NCBI RefSeq assembly: GCF_001687665.2
Contig: NZ_CP016543.2
Location: 744,001-808,000 of the forward strand
Source of the DNA: Planococcus donghaensis
GTDB taxonomy: Bacteria; Bacillota; Bacilli; Bacillales_A; Planococcaceae
Length of the DNA stretch: 64,000 bases
Direction: 5' to 3'
In this document: in pieces, positions 24,206 through 32,518 of the stretch
Layout of the letters: every line of letters begins with the position of its first letter
How positions within the stretch are numbered: the stretch's first letter is position 1
Made by a program: the position numbers and the translations under genes
Notes under the pieces: model-generated
Seen by the model: only the letters and a program-made list of their open reading frames with translations
The model's database searches: none
Told to the model about the DNA's origin: nothing

Positions 24206-25327
24206 ATGACGATAACAACACAATATATATTTGAACCATTTACTTTCACATCTGGAGTAACTGTCAAAAACCGTATTTTGATGGCACCAATGACGACTTC
24301 CTCTTCAGATGCAAATGGAGACGTTACAGATGAAGAATTGCTGTATTACAAGCGACGCGCTGAGAGTGGTCTTGGGGCAGTTATTACAGCCTGCGCACAT
24401 GTTGAACCGCTAGGCATCGGCTTTCCGGGACCTTTTGGTGCAGATAGTGACGAAAGAGTTGAAAGTCTGAGGCGATTGGCAACCACCATTCAAGAAGCAG
24501 GGTCTAAAGCGATTCTTCAACTTTACCATGCTGGACGTATGTCGAATGAGAAACTATTAAATGGTGAACAGCCGGTTTCGGCAAGTGCTGTTCCAGCGCT
24601 GCGTCCCAATGCAGAAACACCACGTGAAATGAGCCATGAAGAAATTGAAAGAACGGTAAAAGCATTTGGAGAAGCAACAAGACGTGCCATTCAGGCTGGT
24701 TTTGATGGAGTGGAAATTCACGGAGCTAATACGTATTTAGTTCAGCAATTTTTCTCTCCACATTCCAATACTCGTACCGATCAATGGGGCGGCGATGTCT
24801 ACAAACGCATGGCATTTCCTCTCGCTGTGATTGAGTCGATTCAAGAAGCGGTAGCAGAACACGCCGATAAACCGTTTGTTGTGGGTTATCGCATTAGTCC
24901 AGAAGAGCGGGAAGAGCCGGGAATCACAATGGATGATACGCTAAAGTTTTTGACTGCCATTGCGGACCAAGGGATCGATTATGTCCATGTCTCTGTCGGT
25001 CGATTTTTTGGTGGATCTATTCGCGAAGAAGATAACCGGTCACGTGTAGAAATCATTCAACAACATATTGGCAAACGCGTTCCCGTCATCGGCGTAGGTG
25101 GATTGCAGACCTTAAGTGATGTGAAAGAAGCGTTAGAAGTTACGCCGTTAGTATCACTTGGTCACGCGTTAATTATGGATCCGGACTGGCTTTCAAAAGT
25201 TCAAAAAAGCCGTGATGAAGAAATACATCAAGCCATTTATTTAAGTAAAAAAGAACAGCTGGATATTCCTGAAAATCTTTGGAATATGGTAACTAATGCA
25301 CCAGGCTGGTTTCGAGTGGAAGAGTAA
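24206..25327 (+). CDS. Old yellow enzyme family NADH:flavin oxidoreductase
   Basis: 373 residues, FMN-binding TIM barrel of the OYE/2,4-dienoyl-CoA reductase family. Motifs: FTFTSGVTVKNRILMAPMT at the N terminus, LQLYHAGRM, and VEIHGANTYLVQQFFSPHSN (His for substrate activation) followed by NTRTDQWGG. VPVIGVGG binds the FMN phosphate. It ends after the barrel, so it lacks the iron-sulfur and NAD domains of dienoyl-CoA reductases and resembles B. subtilis YqiG. Physiological substrate unknown, probably an activated alkene or quinone. Ribosome site AAGGAGGAA. Confidence 0.92.
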   Translation: MTITTQYIFEPFTFTSGVTVKNRILMAPMTTSSSDANGDVTDEELLYYKRRAESGLGAVITACAHVEPLGIGFPGPFGADSDERVESLRRLATTIQEAGSKAILQLYHAGRMSNEKLLNGEQPVSASAVPALRPNAETPREMSHEEIERTVKAFGEATRRAIQAGFDGVEIHGANTYLVQQFFSPHSNTRTDQWGGDVYKRMAFPLAVIESIQEAVAEHADKPFVVGYRISPEEREEPGITMDDTLKFLTAIADQGIDYVHVSVGRFFGGSIREEDNRSRVEIIQQHIGKRVPVIGVGGLQTLSDVKEALEVTPLVSLGHALIMDPDWLSKVQKSRDEEIHQAIYLSKKEQLDIPENLWNMVTNAPGWFRVEE

Positions 25328-25333
25328 AAGTGA

Positions 25334-25374
25334 AAAACAGCGATTCCTGAGTTTATTCTAGGAATCGCTGTTTT
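25334..25374. terminator. Bidirectional terminator
   Basis: Stem AAAACAGCGATTCCT / AGGAATCGCTGTTTT between convergent genes. Confidence 0.85.
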
Positions 25375-25376
25375 GA

Positions 25377-26288
25377 TTAAATAGAAGACGCTGCTGATTT
25401 TCTTGAAAATATAGTACGTCTTTTTCCCATTATGTTGACAAGCATAACGCCGGTGATAGCAATAATGCCGCCAATAAGTGACAGTGGAGTCGGCAATTCA
25501 TGCAACCACACCCAAGCAACAATAATTGCCACTGCGGGTTCTAAGTAAATGAGACTTGAAACAGAGCTAGCGTTAGCAAGTGATAACGCAGTTGCCCACG
25601 TCACATAGGCAATCGCAGCAGGGAAAATGCCGACATAGAGGGTGGCCAAATGAGCTTCTAACGTAGCACTTTGCATAGCATTTAAAAGACCAGGCGAAAA
25701 GATGAGAAATGGAATCGTACCAGCCCAAGTAAAGTAAGCAGTCAATTCGATGGCTGTATAACGAGTTAACAGCGACTTTTGAAACACGAAGAATATAGCC
25801 GATGCAAAAGCAGCGATTAATACGAGTAAAGCTCCATTTGTCAAAGTTAGAGATGTACCGGTAGAACCAAATGCAATAATCGATATGCCGATAAAACCAA
25901 TAGCAAGCCCAATCCAACCTAAGCGAGTCAAACGTTCTTTCAAAATAAAAGTCGCAATTAATGCCGTGAAAATCGGCCCAGCCCCCACAAGCATACCAGC
26001 CGTTCCAGCAGAAATGGTTTCCATTCCAAACGTCACAAAAATATGATAGATACTAATCCCGATCCATCCGAGTATCAAAATGCGGACGATATCGCTTTTT
26101 TGAGGAAGACGAAATTTTGTTCGGGGCCCCAATGCATATACTAAAAAAAGAGAAGAAGCGATTAAGAAACGAATCAGTACATTTTGCCCTGCGTCATATC
26201 CGCCTTGCAGCCCAATTCGAATTGCTGCGAAAGAAGAACCCCATATTAAAACTGAAAATAAGGCTAATGAAAAAGCTTTTGCGTTCAA
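25377..26288 (-). CDS. EamA (DMT superfamily) transporter
   Basis: 303 residues with ten hydrophobic helices arranged as two EamA repeats (FSVLIWGSSFAAIRIGLQGG first; ALSLANASSVSSLIYLEPAV in the second). It ends in a basic RRTIFSRKSAASSI tail. DMT exporters of this kind move amino acids or metabolites out of the cell; the substrate is not inferable. TTG 26288 (MNAKAFSLALFS) six bases after GGGGGAG is the likely start; GTG 26309 gives seven extra residues without a ribosome site. Confidence 0.88.
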   Translation of the reverse strand: MNAKAFSLALFSVLIWGSSFAAIRIGLQGGYDAGQNVLIRFLIASSLFLVYALGPRTKFRLPQKSDIVRILILGWIGISIYHIFVTFGMETISAGTAGMLVGAGPIFTALIATFILKERLTRLGWIGLAIGFIGISIIAFGSTGTSLTLTNGALLVLIAAFASAIFFVFQKSLLTRYTAIELTAYFTWAGTIPFLIFSPGLLNAMQSATLEAHLATLYVGIFPAAIAYVTWATALSLANASSVSSLIYLEPAVAIIVAWVWLHELPTPLSLIGGIIAITGVMLVNIMGKRRTIFSRKSAASSI

Positions 26289-26418
26289 GAAATCTCCCCC
26301 AGTAACCAATGATTGTTCACTGATTATTTTGTCTGAAACAATAAAAACAGACAGCTCTTAGTATATTCTTTTCAAGAGGCAATGTCTCTACTGAAAACAG
26401 CATTAGGCAGTCTTTCTT

Positions 26419-27306
26419 TCAAGGGTTAAAATCAAAAGAAGTGTGGGTTAGTTTTTCGGATAGTTCCCATAGCCTGCAAGAGAGTTCAGAGTTTGTTGCT
26501 TTAATATGCGGAGTTCCAATAGCGGGATAACCTTTTCGTTGGAATTGTCCAAGTGGCCCAACGTATTCGCCACCTGTTAAACCGGGTTCGGTCGCAGCAT
26601 AAATAGTGGCCAAGGCACCCATATGGGGGGGCTGCAGAAACAAATTAGCGATTTTTTTGAAAATCGCTGGAATTTCTCGATTGCCAAGTTTTAAAATGTT
26701 GGTAGCAGAAACTCCAGGGTGACAGGCGATACTAATCGTTTGGAAATCATGTTCTTTTAAACGTTTATCCAACTCAAGCGCAAAATACAAATTGGCTAGT
26801 TTGCTTTGATTATAAAACTTTTTGGCATGATAGCTTTTCGCGCCGTCTAGATTATCAAAGTCAATGGCTCCCCGGCTATGGGCACGGCTACTGACAGTTA
26901 CAATTCGGGAGTTAGGAGTTTTTTCGAGCAAAGGTAAAAGTAACGCAGTTAGCGCAAAATGGCCAAGATGATTGCTGCCAAACTGCAATTCAAAACCATC
27001 TGCAGTTTTTCCAAAAGGCGGTGCCATAATGCCTGCATTATTAATCAATAAGTCGAGTGTATCAAATGATGTCTTCACCTGTTCTACGAATGACCGTATA
27101 CTATCTAGACTTGCCAGGTCGAGGGGCATGACAATGATTCGGGCTGAGGTGTACAGTTTCTGTAATTCTTTACGTGCGGAATGCCCTTTTTCGATATTCC
27201 GTACAGCGAGAATGACTGTTGCACCTTTTGTGATAAGTCCTTTCGCCGTTTCGAAACCAAGCCCGCTATTGCCACCTGTTATAATCGCTGTTTTTCCTGT
27301 AAGCAA
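26419..27306 (-). CDS. SDR family oxidoreductase (retinol-dehydrogenase-like), copy 1
   Basis: 295 residues, classical short-chain dehydrogenase: TGGNSGLGFETAKGL (cofactor Gly motif), LINNAGIMA, Ser in VSSRAHS and YNQSKLAN (Tyr/Lys). GSNHLGHFAL and DFDNLDGAKSYHAKKFYNQS are hallmarks of the retinol-dehydrogenase-like group. AVRNIEKG after beta-2 suggests NADP preference. About 60% identical by eye to the second copy at 29512-30402; substrate unknown. Minus strand, facing away from the ABC exporter genes. Confidence 0.9.
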   Translation of the reverse strand: MLTGKTAIITGGNSGLGFETAKGLITKGATVILAVRNIEKGHSARKELQKLYTSARIIVMPLDLASLDSIRSFVEQVKTSFDTLDLLINNAGIMAPPFGKTADGFELQFGSNHLGHFALTALLLPLLEKTPNSRIVTVSSRAHSRGAIDFDNLDGAKSYHAKKFYNQSKLANLYFALELDKRLKEHDFQTISIACHPGVSATNILKLGNREIPAIFKKIANLFLQPPHMGALATIYAATEPGLTGGEYVGPLGQFQRKGYPAIGTPHIKATNSELSCRLWELSEKLTHTSFDFNP

Positions 27307-27474
27307 AAGATCACGTCCTTTATTTCCGTTTTCCCGAAAAGCAGGAATTGCTGTCTTTCATTTTATCGGTTACATACCACTTTTGGAAATCTTATTTGCT
27401 AGATAATGTGGTTATTGGACTGGTCGCATGCAAAAGTTAGCGGTAACATATACCAAAGGAGGCGGGATGAATCC

Positions 27475-28200
27475 ATGGAGATCTCGATTAATGAGTTGAC
27501 TAAAACTTTTAAAGATCGGCTAGCCGTAGATCATCTATCGCTAACAATTAGGCAAGGTGAGTTTTTTGCGCTTTTGGGGGAAAATGGAGCTGGAAAAACC
27601 ACCACCATTAAATTACTCAGTTGTTTATTGAAACCAACAAGTGGTGATGCGATTATGCTAGGTGATAGCATTTCGAGAAATCCGCAAGCAGTCAAAGAAA
27701 AGTTGAATATTTCTCCGCAAGAAACAGCAATTGCACGTAACTTAACTGTCAAAGAAAATTTGGAGTTTATTGCTAAAATATATGGCAGTGATAAAGAAAC
27801 AGCAGAACAAAAAGCAAATAGCCTAATGGAGAAGTTAGGAATTACGGACCGGGCACAAAGTAAAGGCAGAACTTTATCTGGAGGATTAGAACGTCGAGTG
27901 AGTATTGCTATGGCCCTAATCTCAGAGCCGCAAATTCTTTTTCTAGACGAACCAACAGTAGGACTGGATGTTCGCGCGAGATTGGATTTATGGGAAATGC
28001 TACTGGAGTTAAAAGGGCACATTACGATTATTTTAACAACACATTACTTAGAGGAAGTCGAAGCACTGGCGGACCGTATCGGTATTATGCATAAAGGGAA
28101 ATTATGTGCCCTTGGAACACTAGATGAATTAAAGAGACAAACAAGGCAGAACAAATTGCAAGATGTCTTTTTGCAATTGACGGCGGAGGTCGAAAAATGA
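27475..28200 (+). CDS. ABC transporter ATP-binding protein
   Basis: 241 residues. Walker A GENGAGKTTT (about 38-47), Q-loop near SPQET, signature LSGGLERRVS and Walker B ILFLDEPTVGLD with the H-loop LTTHYLEE. The signature has Leu-Glu where Gln is usual (LSGGQ to LSGGL). ATP-driven engine for the ABC-2 permease encoded next, with which it overlaps by 4 bp (ATGA at 28197-28200). Ribosome site AAAGGAGG is 12 bases from ATG 27475, slightly long. Confidence 0.92.
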   Translation: MEISINELTKTFKDRLAVDHLSLTIRQGEFFALLGENGAGKTTTIKLLSCLLKPTSGDAIMLGDSISRNPQAVKEKLNISPQETAIARNLTVKENLEFIAKIYGSDKETAEQKANSLMEKLGITDRAQSKGRTLSGGLERRVSIAMALISEPQILFLDEPTVGLDVRARLDLWEMLLELKGHITIILTTHYLEEVEALADRIGIMHKGKLCALGTLDELKRQTRQNKLQDVFLQLTAEVEK

Positions 28201-28925
28201 AGAAAGCATGGGTGTTTGCAGAACGCAATCGCAAAGAAATTTTACGCGATCCAATGACTTTACTTTTCGGTATAATCTTGCCATTGATCATGCTTTGGCT
28301 ATTTTCATTGATGGCTGATAATATGCCTTTTGACCTTTTTCAGCTGGATCAGCTAGCACCTGCTATTATTGTTTTTAGCTTTTCGTTTATTTCCTTGTTT
28401 AGTGGCATGCTCATTGGGAGAGATAAAAGTAGCTCGTTTTTAATGAGAATTTTCGCATCACCACTGACTGCGACTGAATATTTACTCGGCTATGCTTTAC
28501 CACTAGTGCCAGTCGCGCTAATTCAAATATGTGCCTGCTATATTACCGCACTTTTGTTAGGGATGCCTATGACGTTTTCTGCGATTCCTGCATTCGGTGT
28601 AGTAGCAGTCATTTCGTTTCTGTATATTGGGTTTGGGCTATTATTTGGTACTTTTTTTACCGATCGACAAGTGGGAGCCTTGTTTGCGATTTTCGTCAAT
28701 CTCACATCATGGTTGAGTGGAACTTGGTTTGAATTGGATTTAATCGGAGGGAGCTTTCAAAAAATTGCTTATTACCTTCCATTTGCCCATGCGGTAGAGG
28801 CTTCAAGAGCTGCTTTTGCTGGTGATTATGCTGCTGTTTTAGTCCCCATGATTTGGGTGGTGACGTATACAGTCGCATTATTTGGAATTACTGTATGGGG
28901 GTTTAGAAAGAAGATGCGTGGATAA
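28197..28925 (+). CDS. ABC-2 type transporter permease
   Basis: 242 residues, six hydrophobic helices of the ABC-2 membrane family: N-terminal MKKAWVFAERNRKEILRDPM amphipathic segment, then LLFGIILPLIMLWLFSL, a DQLAPAIIVFSFSF periplasm-side loop and a conserved PFAHAVEASRA before the last helix. With the preceding ATPase it would form a two-plus-two exporter, of drug or lipid type by homology. Translationally coupled to the ATPase gene. Confidence 0.9.
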   Translation: MKKAWVFAERNRKEILRDPMTLLFGIILPLIMLWLFSLMADNMPFDLFQLDQLAPAIIVFSFSFISLFSGMLIGRDKSSSFLMRIFASPLTATEYLLGYALPLVPVALIQICACYITALLLGMPMTFSAIPAFGVVAVISFLYIGFGLLFGTFFTDRQVGALFAIFVNLTSWLSGTWFELDLIGGSFQKIAYYLPFAHAVEASRAAFAGDYAAVLVPMIWVVTYTVALFGITVWGFRKKMRG

Positions 28926-28973
28926 AACAAGCGTCCTACGGGCATTTTTAATGAAAAGAGGGGGGATGCATAA

Positions 28974-29447
28974 GTGGGCTATGTAGAAGAATTACGAAAT
29001 ATTGTGGGGCACAGGCCGCTTATATTAGTAGGTGCAGTTGTCGTCCTTGTTGACCCAAATGGGCGTTTATTGCTTGAGGAAAGGAAGTTCCCAGAAGGTT
29101 TGTGGGGACTTCCTGGGGGCTTGATGGAACTAGGCGAATCTACAGAAGATACAGCAAAACGAGAGGTTTTGGAGGAAACTGGAATTAGTGTAGAAGAGTT
29201 AAAGTTGATTAATGTGTACTCAGGGCCCAGTCAGTTTGTAGTCGCTAAAAATGGGGATGAATATTACGTCGTAACAACTGCATACTATTCGGATATGTAT
29301 AGTGGTGAGTTAACGGTCGATCAAGAAGAATCTATTAGTTTTAAATTCTTTTCTCCAGAAGAGTTGCCTGACAGACTGGTTGGCAGTCACAGAAGAGTAA
29401 TTAAAGAATTTCTTAAACATTACTATTCGTCAGTATTAGCCAAATAA
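28974..29447 (+). CDS. NUDIX hydrolase
   Basis: 157 residues. A complete Nudix box, GGLMELGES...REVLEETGI (residues 48-71), coordinates Mg for hydrolysis of a nucleoside diphosphate-X substrate. N-terminal LVGAVVVLVDPNGRLLLEER and C-terminal FFSPEELPD are usual family features. Substrate (dNTP, ADP-ribose or other) not inferable. GTG 28974 follows GAGGGGGGATG. It lies 48 bp after the ABC permease gene and may be in the same transcript. Confidence 0.92.
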   Translation: MGYVEELRNIVGHRPLILVGAVVVLVDPNGRLLLEERKFPEGLWGLPGGLMELGESTEDTAKREVLEETGISVEELKLINVYSGPSQFVVAKNGDEYYVVTTAYYSDMYSGELTVDQEESISFKFFSPEELPDRLVGSHRRVIKEFLKHYYSSVLAK

Positions 29448-29469
29448 CTAAAAATCATTCAATAAATAG

Positions 29470-29510
29470 AAAACGGCATTTTCATTGATTTAGATGAAAA
29501 TGCCGTTTTT
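29470..29510. terminator. Bidirectional terminator
   Basis: Stem AAAACGGCATTTTCAT / ATGAAAATGCCGTTTTT between convergent NUDIX and SDR genes. Confidence 0.87.
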
Positions 29511-29511
29511 A

Positions 29512-30402
29512 TTAAGTGAAATTATATTCTACACCAGTAAGTTTTTCTGAAACATCCCATAGTTTTAGCGAAACGGCTTTATCACGGGCAGATGCATGAG
29601 GCGTATCAAGTGCTGGATAACCTTTACGTCGCCCTCTACCATCGGGTCCGATATACTCTCCGCCTTTAAGTTCGGAGTCGGTTGCAGCATAAACAGCAGG
29701 TAAAGCACCTAATGCAGGCGGTTGTAAAATGTTGTGCATGAGTGATTTTAAAAATTGAGGTGCATCTCGGTTACCTAGCTTAAAAATATTGGTCGCAGAA
29801 ATCCCGGGATGACAAGCAATACTCAAAGTTTGTATATTGTGCTCTTTAAAGCGTGTATCCAATTCTTGTGCAAATAATAGATTGGCGAGCTTGCTTTGCC
29901 CGTAAAACTTCATCGCTTTATAACCTTTGGAACCGTCAAGATTATCAAAGTCAATGCGAGCCCCTTTATGAGCAAGGCTGCTAAGAGACACAACCCGCGA
30001 ATGGGGTGTTTTTTTCAGTAAAGGCAGCAGTAACCCTGTCAAAGCAAAATGCCCGAGATGGTTACTACCAAATTGGAGTTCAAATCCATCCGTCGTTTTA
30101 GAATAAGGCGGTGCCAAAACGCCGGCATTATTGACTAGTAGGTCAAGAGAGTCATATTGCTTTTGAAAATTTTCTACAAATAAACGAACACTTGCAAGAT
30201 CTGCTAAATCCAGTTTCATCACAGATACACGGGCTTCTCGGTTGTGTTGGAGAATCGAGTCCCGTGCCTGTTGACCTTTTTCTATATTACGGACAGCCAT
30301 CACGATGTGTGCACCACAATCGACAAAGACTTTAGCGGCTTCTAAGCCAATGCCACTGTTAGCGCCTGTAATGATCGCAGTCTTTCCAGTTAATTGTTTC
30401 AA
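29512..30402 (-). CDS. SDR family oxidoreductase (retinol-dehydrogenase-like), copy 2
   Basis: 296 residues, paralogue of the SDR at 26419-27306. Cofactor motif TGANSGIGLEAAKV, LVNNAGVLA, Ser in LSSLAHKG and catalytic YGQSKLAN. The two share long blocks such as TTDGFELQFGSNHLGHFALT and IACHPG. TTG 30402 (MKQLTGKTAIITG) is placed by CAGGAG eight bases upstream; the longer frame adds 16 unrelated residues. Probably a carbonyl reductase; substrate unknown. Confidence 0.9.
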   Translation of the reverse strand: MKQLTGKTAIITGANSGIGLEAAKVFVDCGAHIVMAVRNIEKGQQARDSILQHNREARVSVMKLDLADLASVRLFVENFQKQYDSLDLLVNNAGVLAPPYSKTTDGFELQFGSNHLGHFALTGLLLPLLKKTPHSRVVSLSSLAHKGARIDFDNLDGSKGYKAMKFYGQSKLANLLFAQELDTRFKEHNIQTLSIACHPGISATNIFKLGNRDAPQFLKSLMHNILQPPALGALPAVYAATDSELKGGEYIGPDGRGRRKGYPALDTPHASARDKAVSLKLWDVSEKLTGVEYNFT

Positions 30403-30557
30403 ACGATCAGCTCCTGAGTAATGGACTTTGTACTTACTTAAAAATACCATGCTCTACGTAATGTAACAAATAGTAAAATTCAGAAAATAGTTTTCTTTAC
30501 ATATTTCTGTCGTAGAAGGGTAAAGAAAAACTATCAATTAAAATCGGGAGCGATAAG

Positions 30558-31307
30558 ATGGACAAAAATGAAAAACTAGCAGGACTGGCTTTTTTGTTAT
30601 TACTTGGCGGCTTAGGCCTTGCTTCACTGTTTATTGTGTTGTTTGCAGAACTAGCAGAGGAAGTCATGGACCAAGAAGTAAGTTTATTCGATGATTTTAT
30701 TATCAATGGGATACAAGCAATTTCAAGTACGACTATGGATACGATTATGTTCGTTTTTACTGAAATGGGCTCTGTCTGGTTTTTAACCTTATCATCCATC
30801 ATCATTTTACTTGTGTTAGGAGTAAAAATGAAAGATAAATGGGGCGTATTGTTTTTTATTATCGCCGTAGGGGGAGGCTCTCTTTTAACCTTATTGTTGA
30901 AGAATTTGTACCTCCGAGACCGGCCGAGTATTAACGAGGAAATTGATGCAATCGGTTATAGTTTTCCTAGCGGTCACTCAATGGGCTCGTTGATTTTTTA
31001 TGGCTTTGTGATATACCTCGTTATTCGAACACACCAACGACCGTGGATTCAATGGACAGTGGTTACTGTATTGAGTTTACTTATTATTACAATTGGCACA
31101 AGTCGAATTTATTTGGGTGCTCATTTTCCAAGCGATGTATTGGCAGGATATATAGCGGGTCTGATTTGGTTAATGCTTAACCTTATTGCATTAGAATGGA
31201 TTCAATGGCACAGCAAAAGCCCGGTGCCAGCCGTTCATGCACTTCGTCAATTGCTCGGGCCTTTGTACAAAAAACTTCTTACGAAAGTACCTTTTTTCTC
31301 TAAATAA
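30558..31307 (+). CDS. PAP2-family membrane phosphatase
   Basis: 249 residues, six transmembrane helices with the three PAP2 phosphatase motifs: KNLYLRDRP (K-x6-RP), YSFPSGHS (PSGH) and SRIYLGAHFPSDVLAG (SR-x5-H-x3-D). These enzymes dephosphorylate undecaprenyl pyrophosphate, phosphatidylglycerol phosphate or similar lipids at the outer face. Which lipid is not decided by sequence. Ribosome site GGGAG before ATG 30558. Confidence 0.92.
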   Translation: MDKNEKLAGLAFLLLLGGLGLASLFIVLFAELAEEVMDQEVSLFDDFIINGIQAISSTTMDTIMFVFTEMGSVWFLTLSSIIILLVLGVKMKDKWGVLFFIIAVGGGSLLTLLLKNLYLRDRPSINEEIDAIGYSFPSGHSMGSLIFYGFVIYLVIRTHQRPWIQWTVVTVLSLLIITIGTSRIYLGAHFPSDVLAGYIAGLIWLMLNLIALEWIQWHSKSPVPAVHALRQLLGPLYKKLLTKVPFFSK

Positions 31308-31325
31308 AGTAGAAAATTGTTTAGG

Positions 31326-31369
31326 AAAACCGCATGTGCAAGCCAAATGGCCAAGCACATGCGGTTTTC
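31326..31369. terminator. Bidirectional terminator
   Basis: Stem AAAACCGCATGTGC / GCACATGCGGTTTT between convergent genes. Confidence 0.86.
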
Positions 31370-31376
31370 TGTGTAC

Positions 31377-31880
31377 TTATTGAATTTCTTCAAATGTATT
31401 TTTTATGACGTCGTTGCTAACGTGGCCCGTCTGACTTTTAACTAATGTCCCGTCAGAACCGATATAAACGGATGTGGGATAGCCGATAACGCCATACTCA
31501 TCAAAAAAAGTACCACCTTCATCTAACAACACCGTAATATTTTCTGCGTTTGGAAAGCCTTCAAACCATTTTGTAAATGATTCACTGCTTTTTTCAGCAT
31601 TCGAGCTAGGTGATACGATTGTCAACACAGCAAAATCGTTTTCTTCACCAGCTAACGTATTCAATTCCTCCATGCCACTTAAACAAATTGAACACCAAGA
31701 AGCCCAGAACTTCACATACACTTTCTGTCCAGCATAATCAGCAAGATTTTGCTGATTGTCTTCTAAATCCACTAACTCAAAAGACGGCGCAAGCTTTGTA
31801 GCATTTTTTTCAGTTGGAGCGCATCCACCCACTACGAATAATAAAGCTAGCAGTAAACTGATTTTTACCCACACTTTCAT
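31377..31880 (-). CDS. TlpA/ResA-like thioredoxin-fold lipoprotein
   Basis: 167 residues. Lipobox VVGGC (Cys near 20) anchors a thioredoxin domain with the redox pair WASWCSIC and cis-Pro in VIGYPTSVYI. Such lipoproteins reduce disulfides outside the membrane, for example in cytochrome c maturation, or feed methionine sulfoxide reductases. ATG 31880 is preferred to 31889 since AAAGGATG would otherwise overlap the start codon. No partner gene (ccdA, msrAB) is adjacent. Confidence 0.88.
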   Translation of the reverse strand: MKVWVKISLLLALLFVVGGCAPTEKNATKLAPSFELVDLEDNQQNLADYAGQKVYVKFWASWCSICLSGMEELNTLAGEENDFAVLTIVSPSSNAEKSSESFTKWFEGFPNAENITVLLDEGGTFFDEYGVIGYPTSVYIGSDGTLVKSQTGHVSNDVIKNTFEEIQ

Positions 31881-31972
31881 CGCAATCATCCTTTACTGTG
31901 AACGAGCTTAGCAAATCTTTGTACCTCTATCATATAGTGAACACACGATAAAAGACATTAGGGGAACTCGAC

Positions 31973-32000
31973 AAACCCCTCTTCGGTAGAAGAGGGGTTT
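31973..32000. repeat. Hairpin repeat, left copy (CCCCTCTTCGGTAGAAGAGGGG)
   Basis: A 12-bp stem, AAACCCCTCTTC / GAAGAGGGGTTT, closed by GGTA. The same hairpin core recurs at 32426-32453. Both copies are followed or preceded by an inverted TTTGTC-TACA / TGTAGACAAA motif, so they bracket the two elements between them. Confidence 0.8.
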
Positions 32001-32065
32001 CAGCTTGTAGACAAAAGAGTTATTATGTTATTTAACGAATAAATATTCGTCTTATCCTATATACT

Positions 32066-32187
32066 GGATCCTTCGCTCCATGCGGACGCTTTCCGCGGAC
32101 GAAGCGCTGAGCCTCCTCGTCGCAAGCTCCTGCGGGGTCTCATCACTCCGTTTTTCCGCAGGAGTCGCCGCATTGCGCTTCGGATCC
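32066..32187. repeat. Palindromic intergenic element 1
   Basis: About 122 bp between two GGATCC ends. It contains CGCTTTCCGCGGACGAAGCG, a central GAGCCTCCTCGTC, then CTCCTGCGGGGTCTC and a closing CCGCAGGAG. It is GC-rich against AT-rich surroundings, with strong fold-back potential and no reading frame. It shares its core with element 2 in reverse orientation. This looks like a dispersed non-coding repeat of the kind found across Bacillaceae and Planococcaceae genomes. Confidence 0.75.
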
Positions 32188-32259
32188 TTGTGCGATTACT
32201 CGTTACTCCTCTTGAAAATAAATTCGCTGGTTACTCTCTCTAATTAGGGCAATATGCTA

Positions 32260-32379
32260 ACAACCGTTCTGGCCACGAAGACTCCTATGGGACAGCGAAA
32301 GCTGAAGACCCCGCAGGAACGCAAGTGACGAGGAGGCTGAAGCTGAGCCCATGGAAAGCGTAGTGGCCAGAACGGTTGT
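32260..32379. repeat. Palindromic intergenic element 2 with 17-bp terminal inverted repeats
   Basis: Perfect ends ACAACCGTTCTGGCCAC (32260-32276) and GTGGCCAGAACGGTTGT (32363-32379) bound a 120-bp element. Inside are GACCCCGCAGGA and GACGAGGAGGCT, the reverse complement of the element 1 core. No protein coding. The compact terminal repeats resemble a MITE or a structured RNA element; no target-site duplication is obvious. Confidence 0.8.
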
Positions 32380-32425
32380 GGTTATACAAAACTATACATT
32401 TTCAATAGACTTTGTCTACAGTCTG

Positions 32426-32453
32426 AACCCCCTCTTCGGTAGAAGAGGGGGTT
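32426..32453. repeat. Hairpin repeat, right copy
   Basis: AACCCCCTCTTC / GAAGAGGGGGTT around GGTA, same core as 31973-32000. It may double as a transcript end for the LtaS-like gene on the minus strand, although no U tract follows. Confidence 0.75.
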
Positions 32454-32518
32454 GCTTATTGACCATGTCTTATTAAAGCGTATAGTAGTGTGAACTTCCA
32501 ATTGGACTCGGCTTTAGT

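Noticed and set aside
32066..32379. Insertion sequence or transposase remnant
   Set aside because: No coding capacity or transposase motifs; kept as non-coding repeat elements instead.
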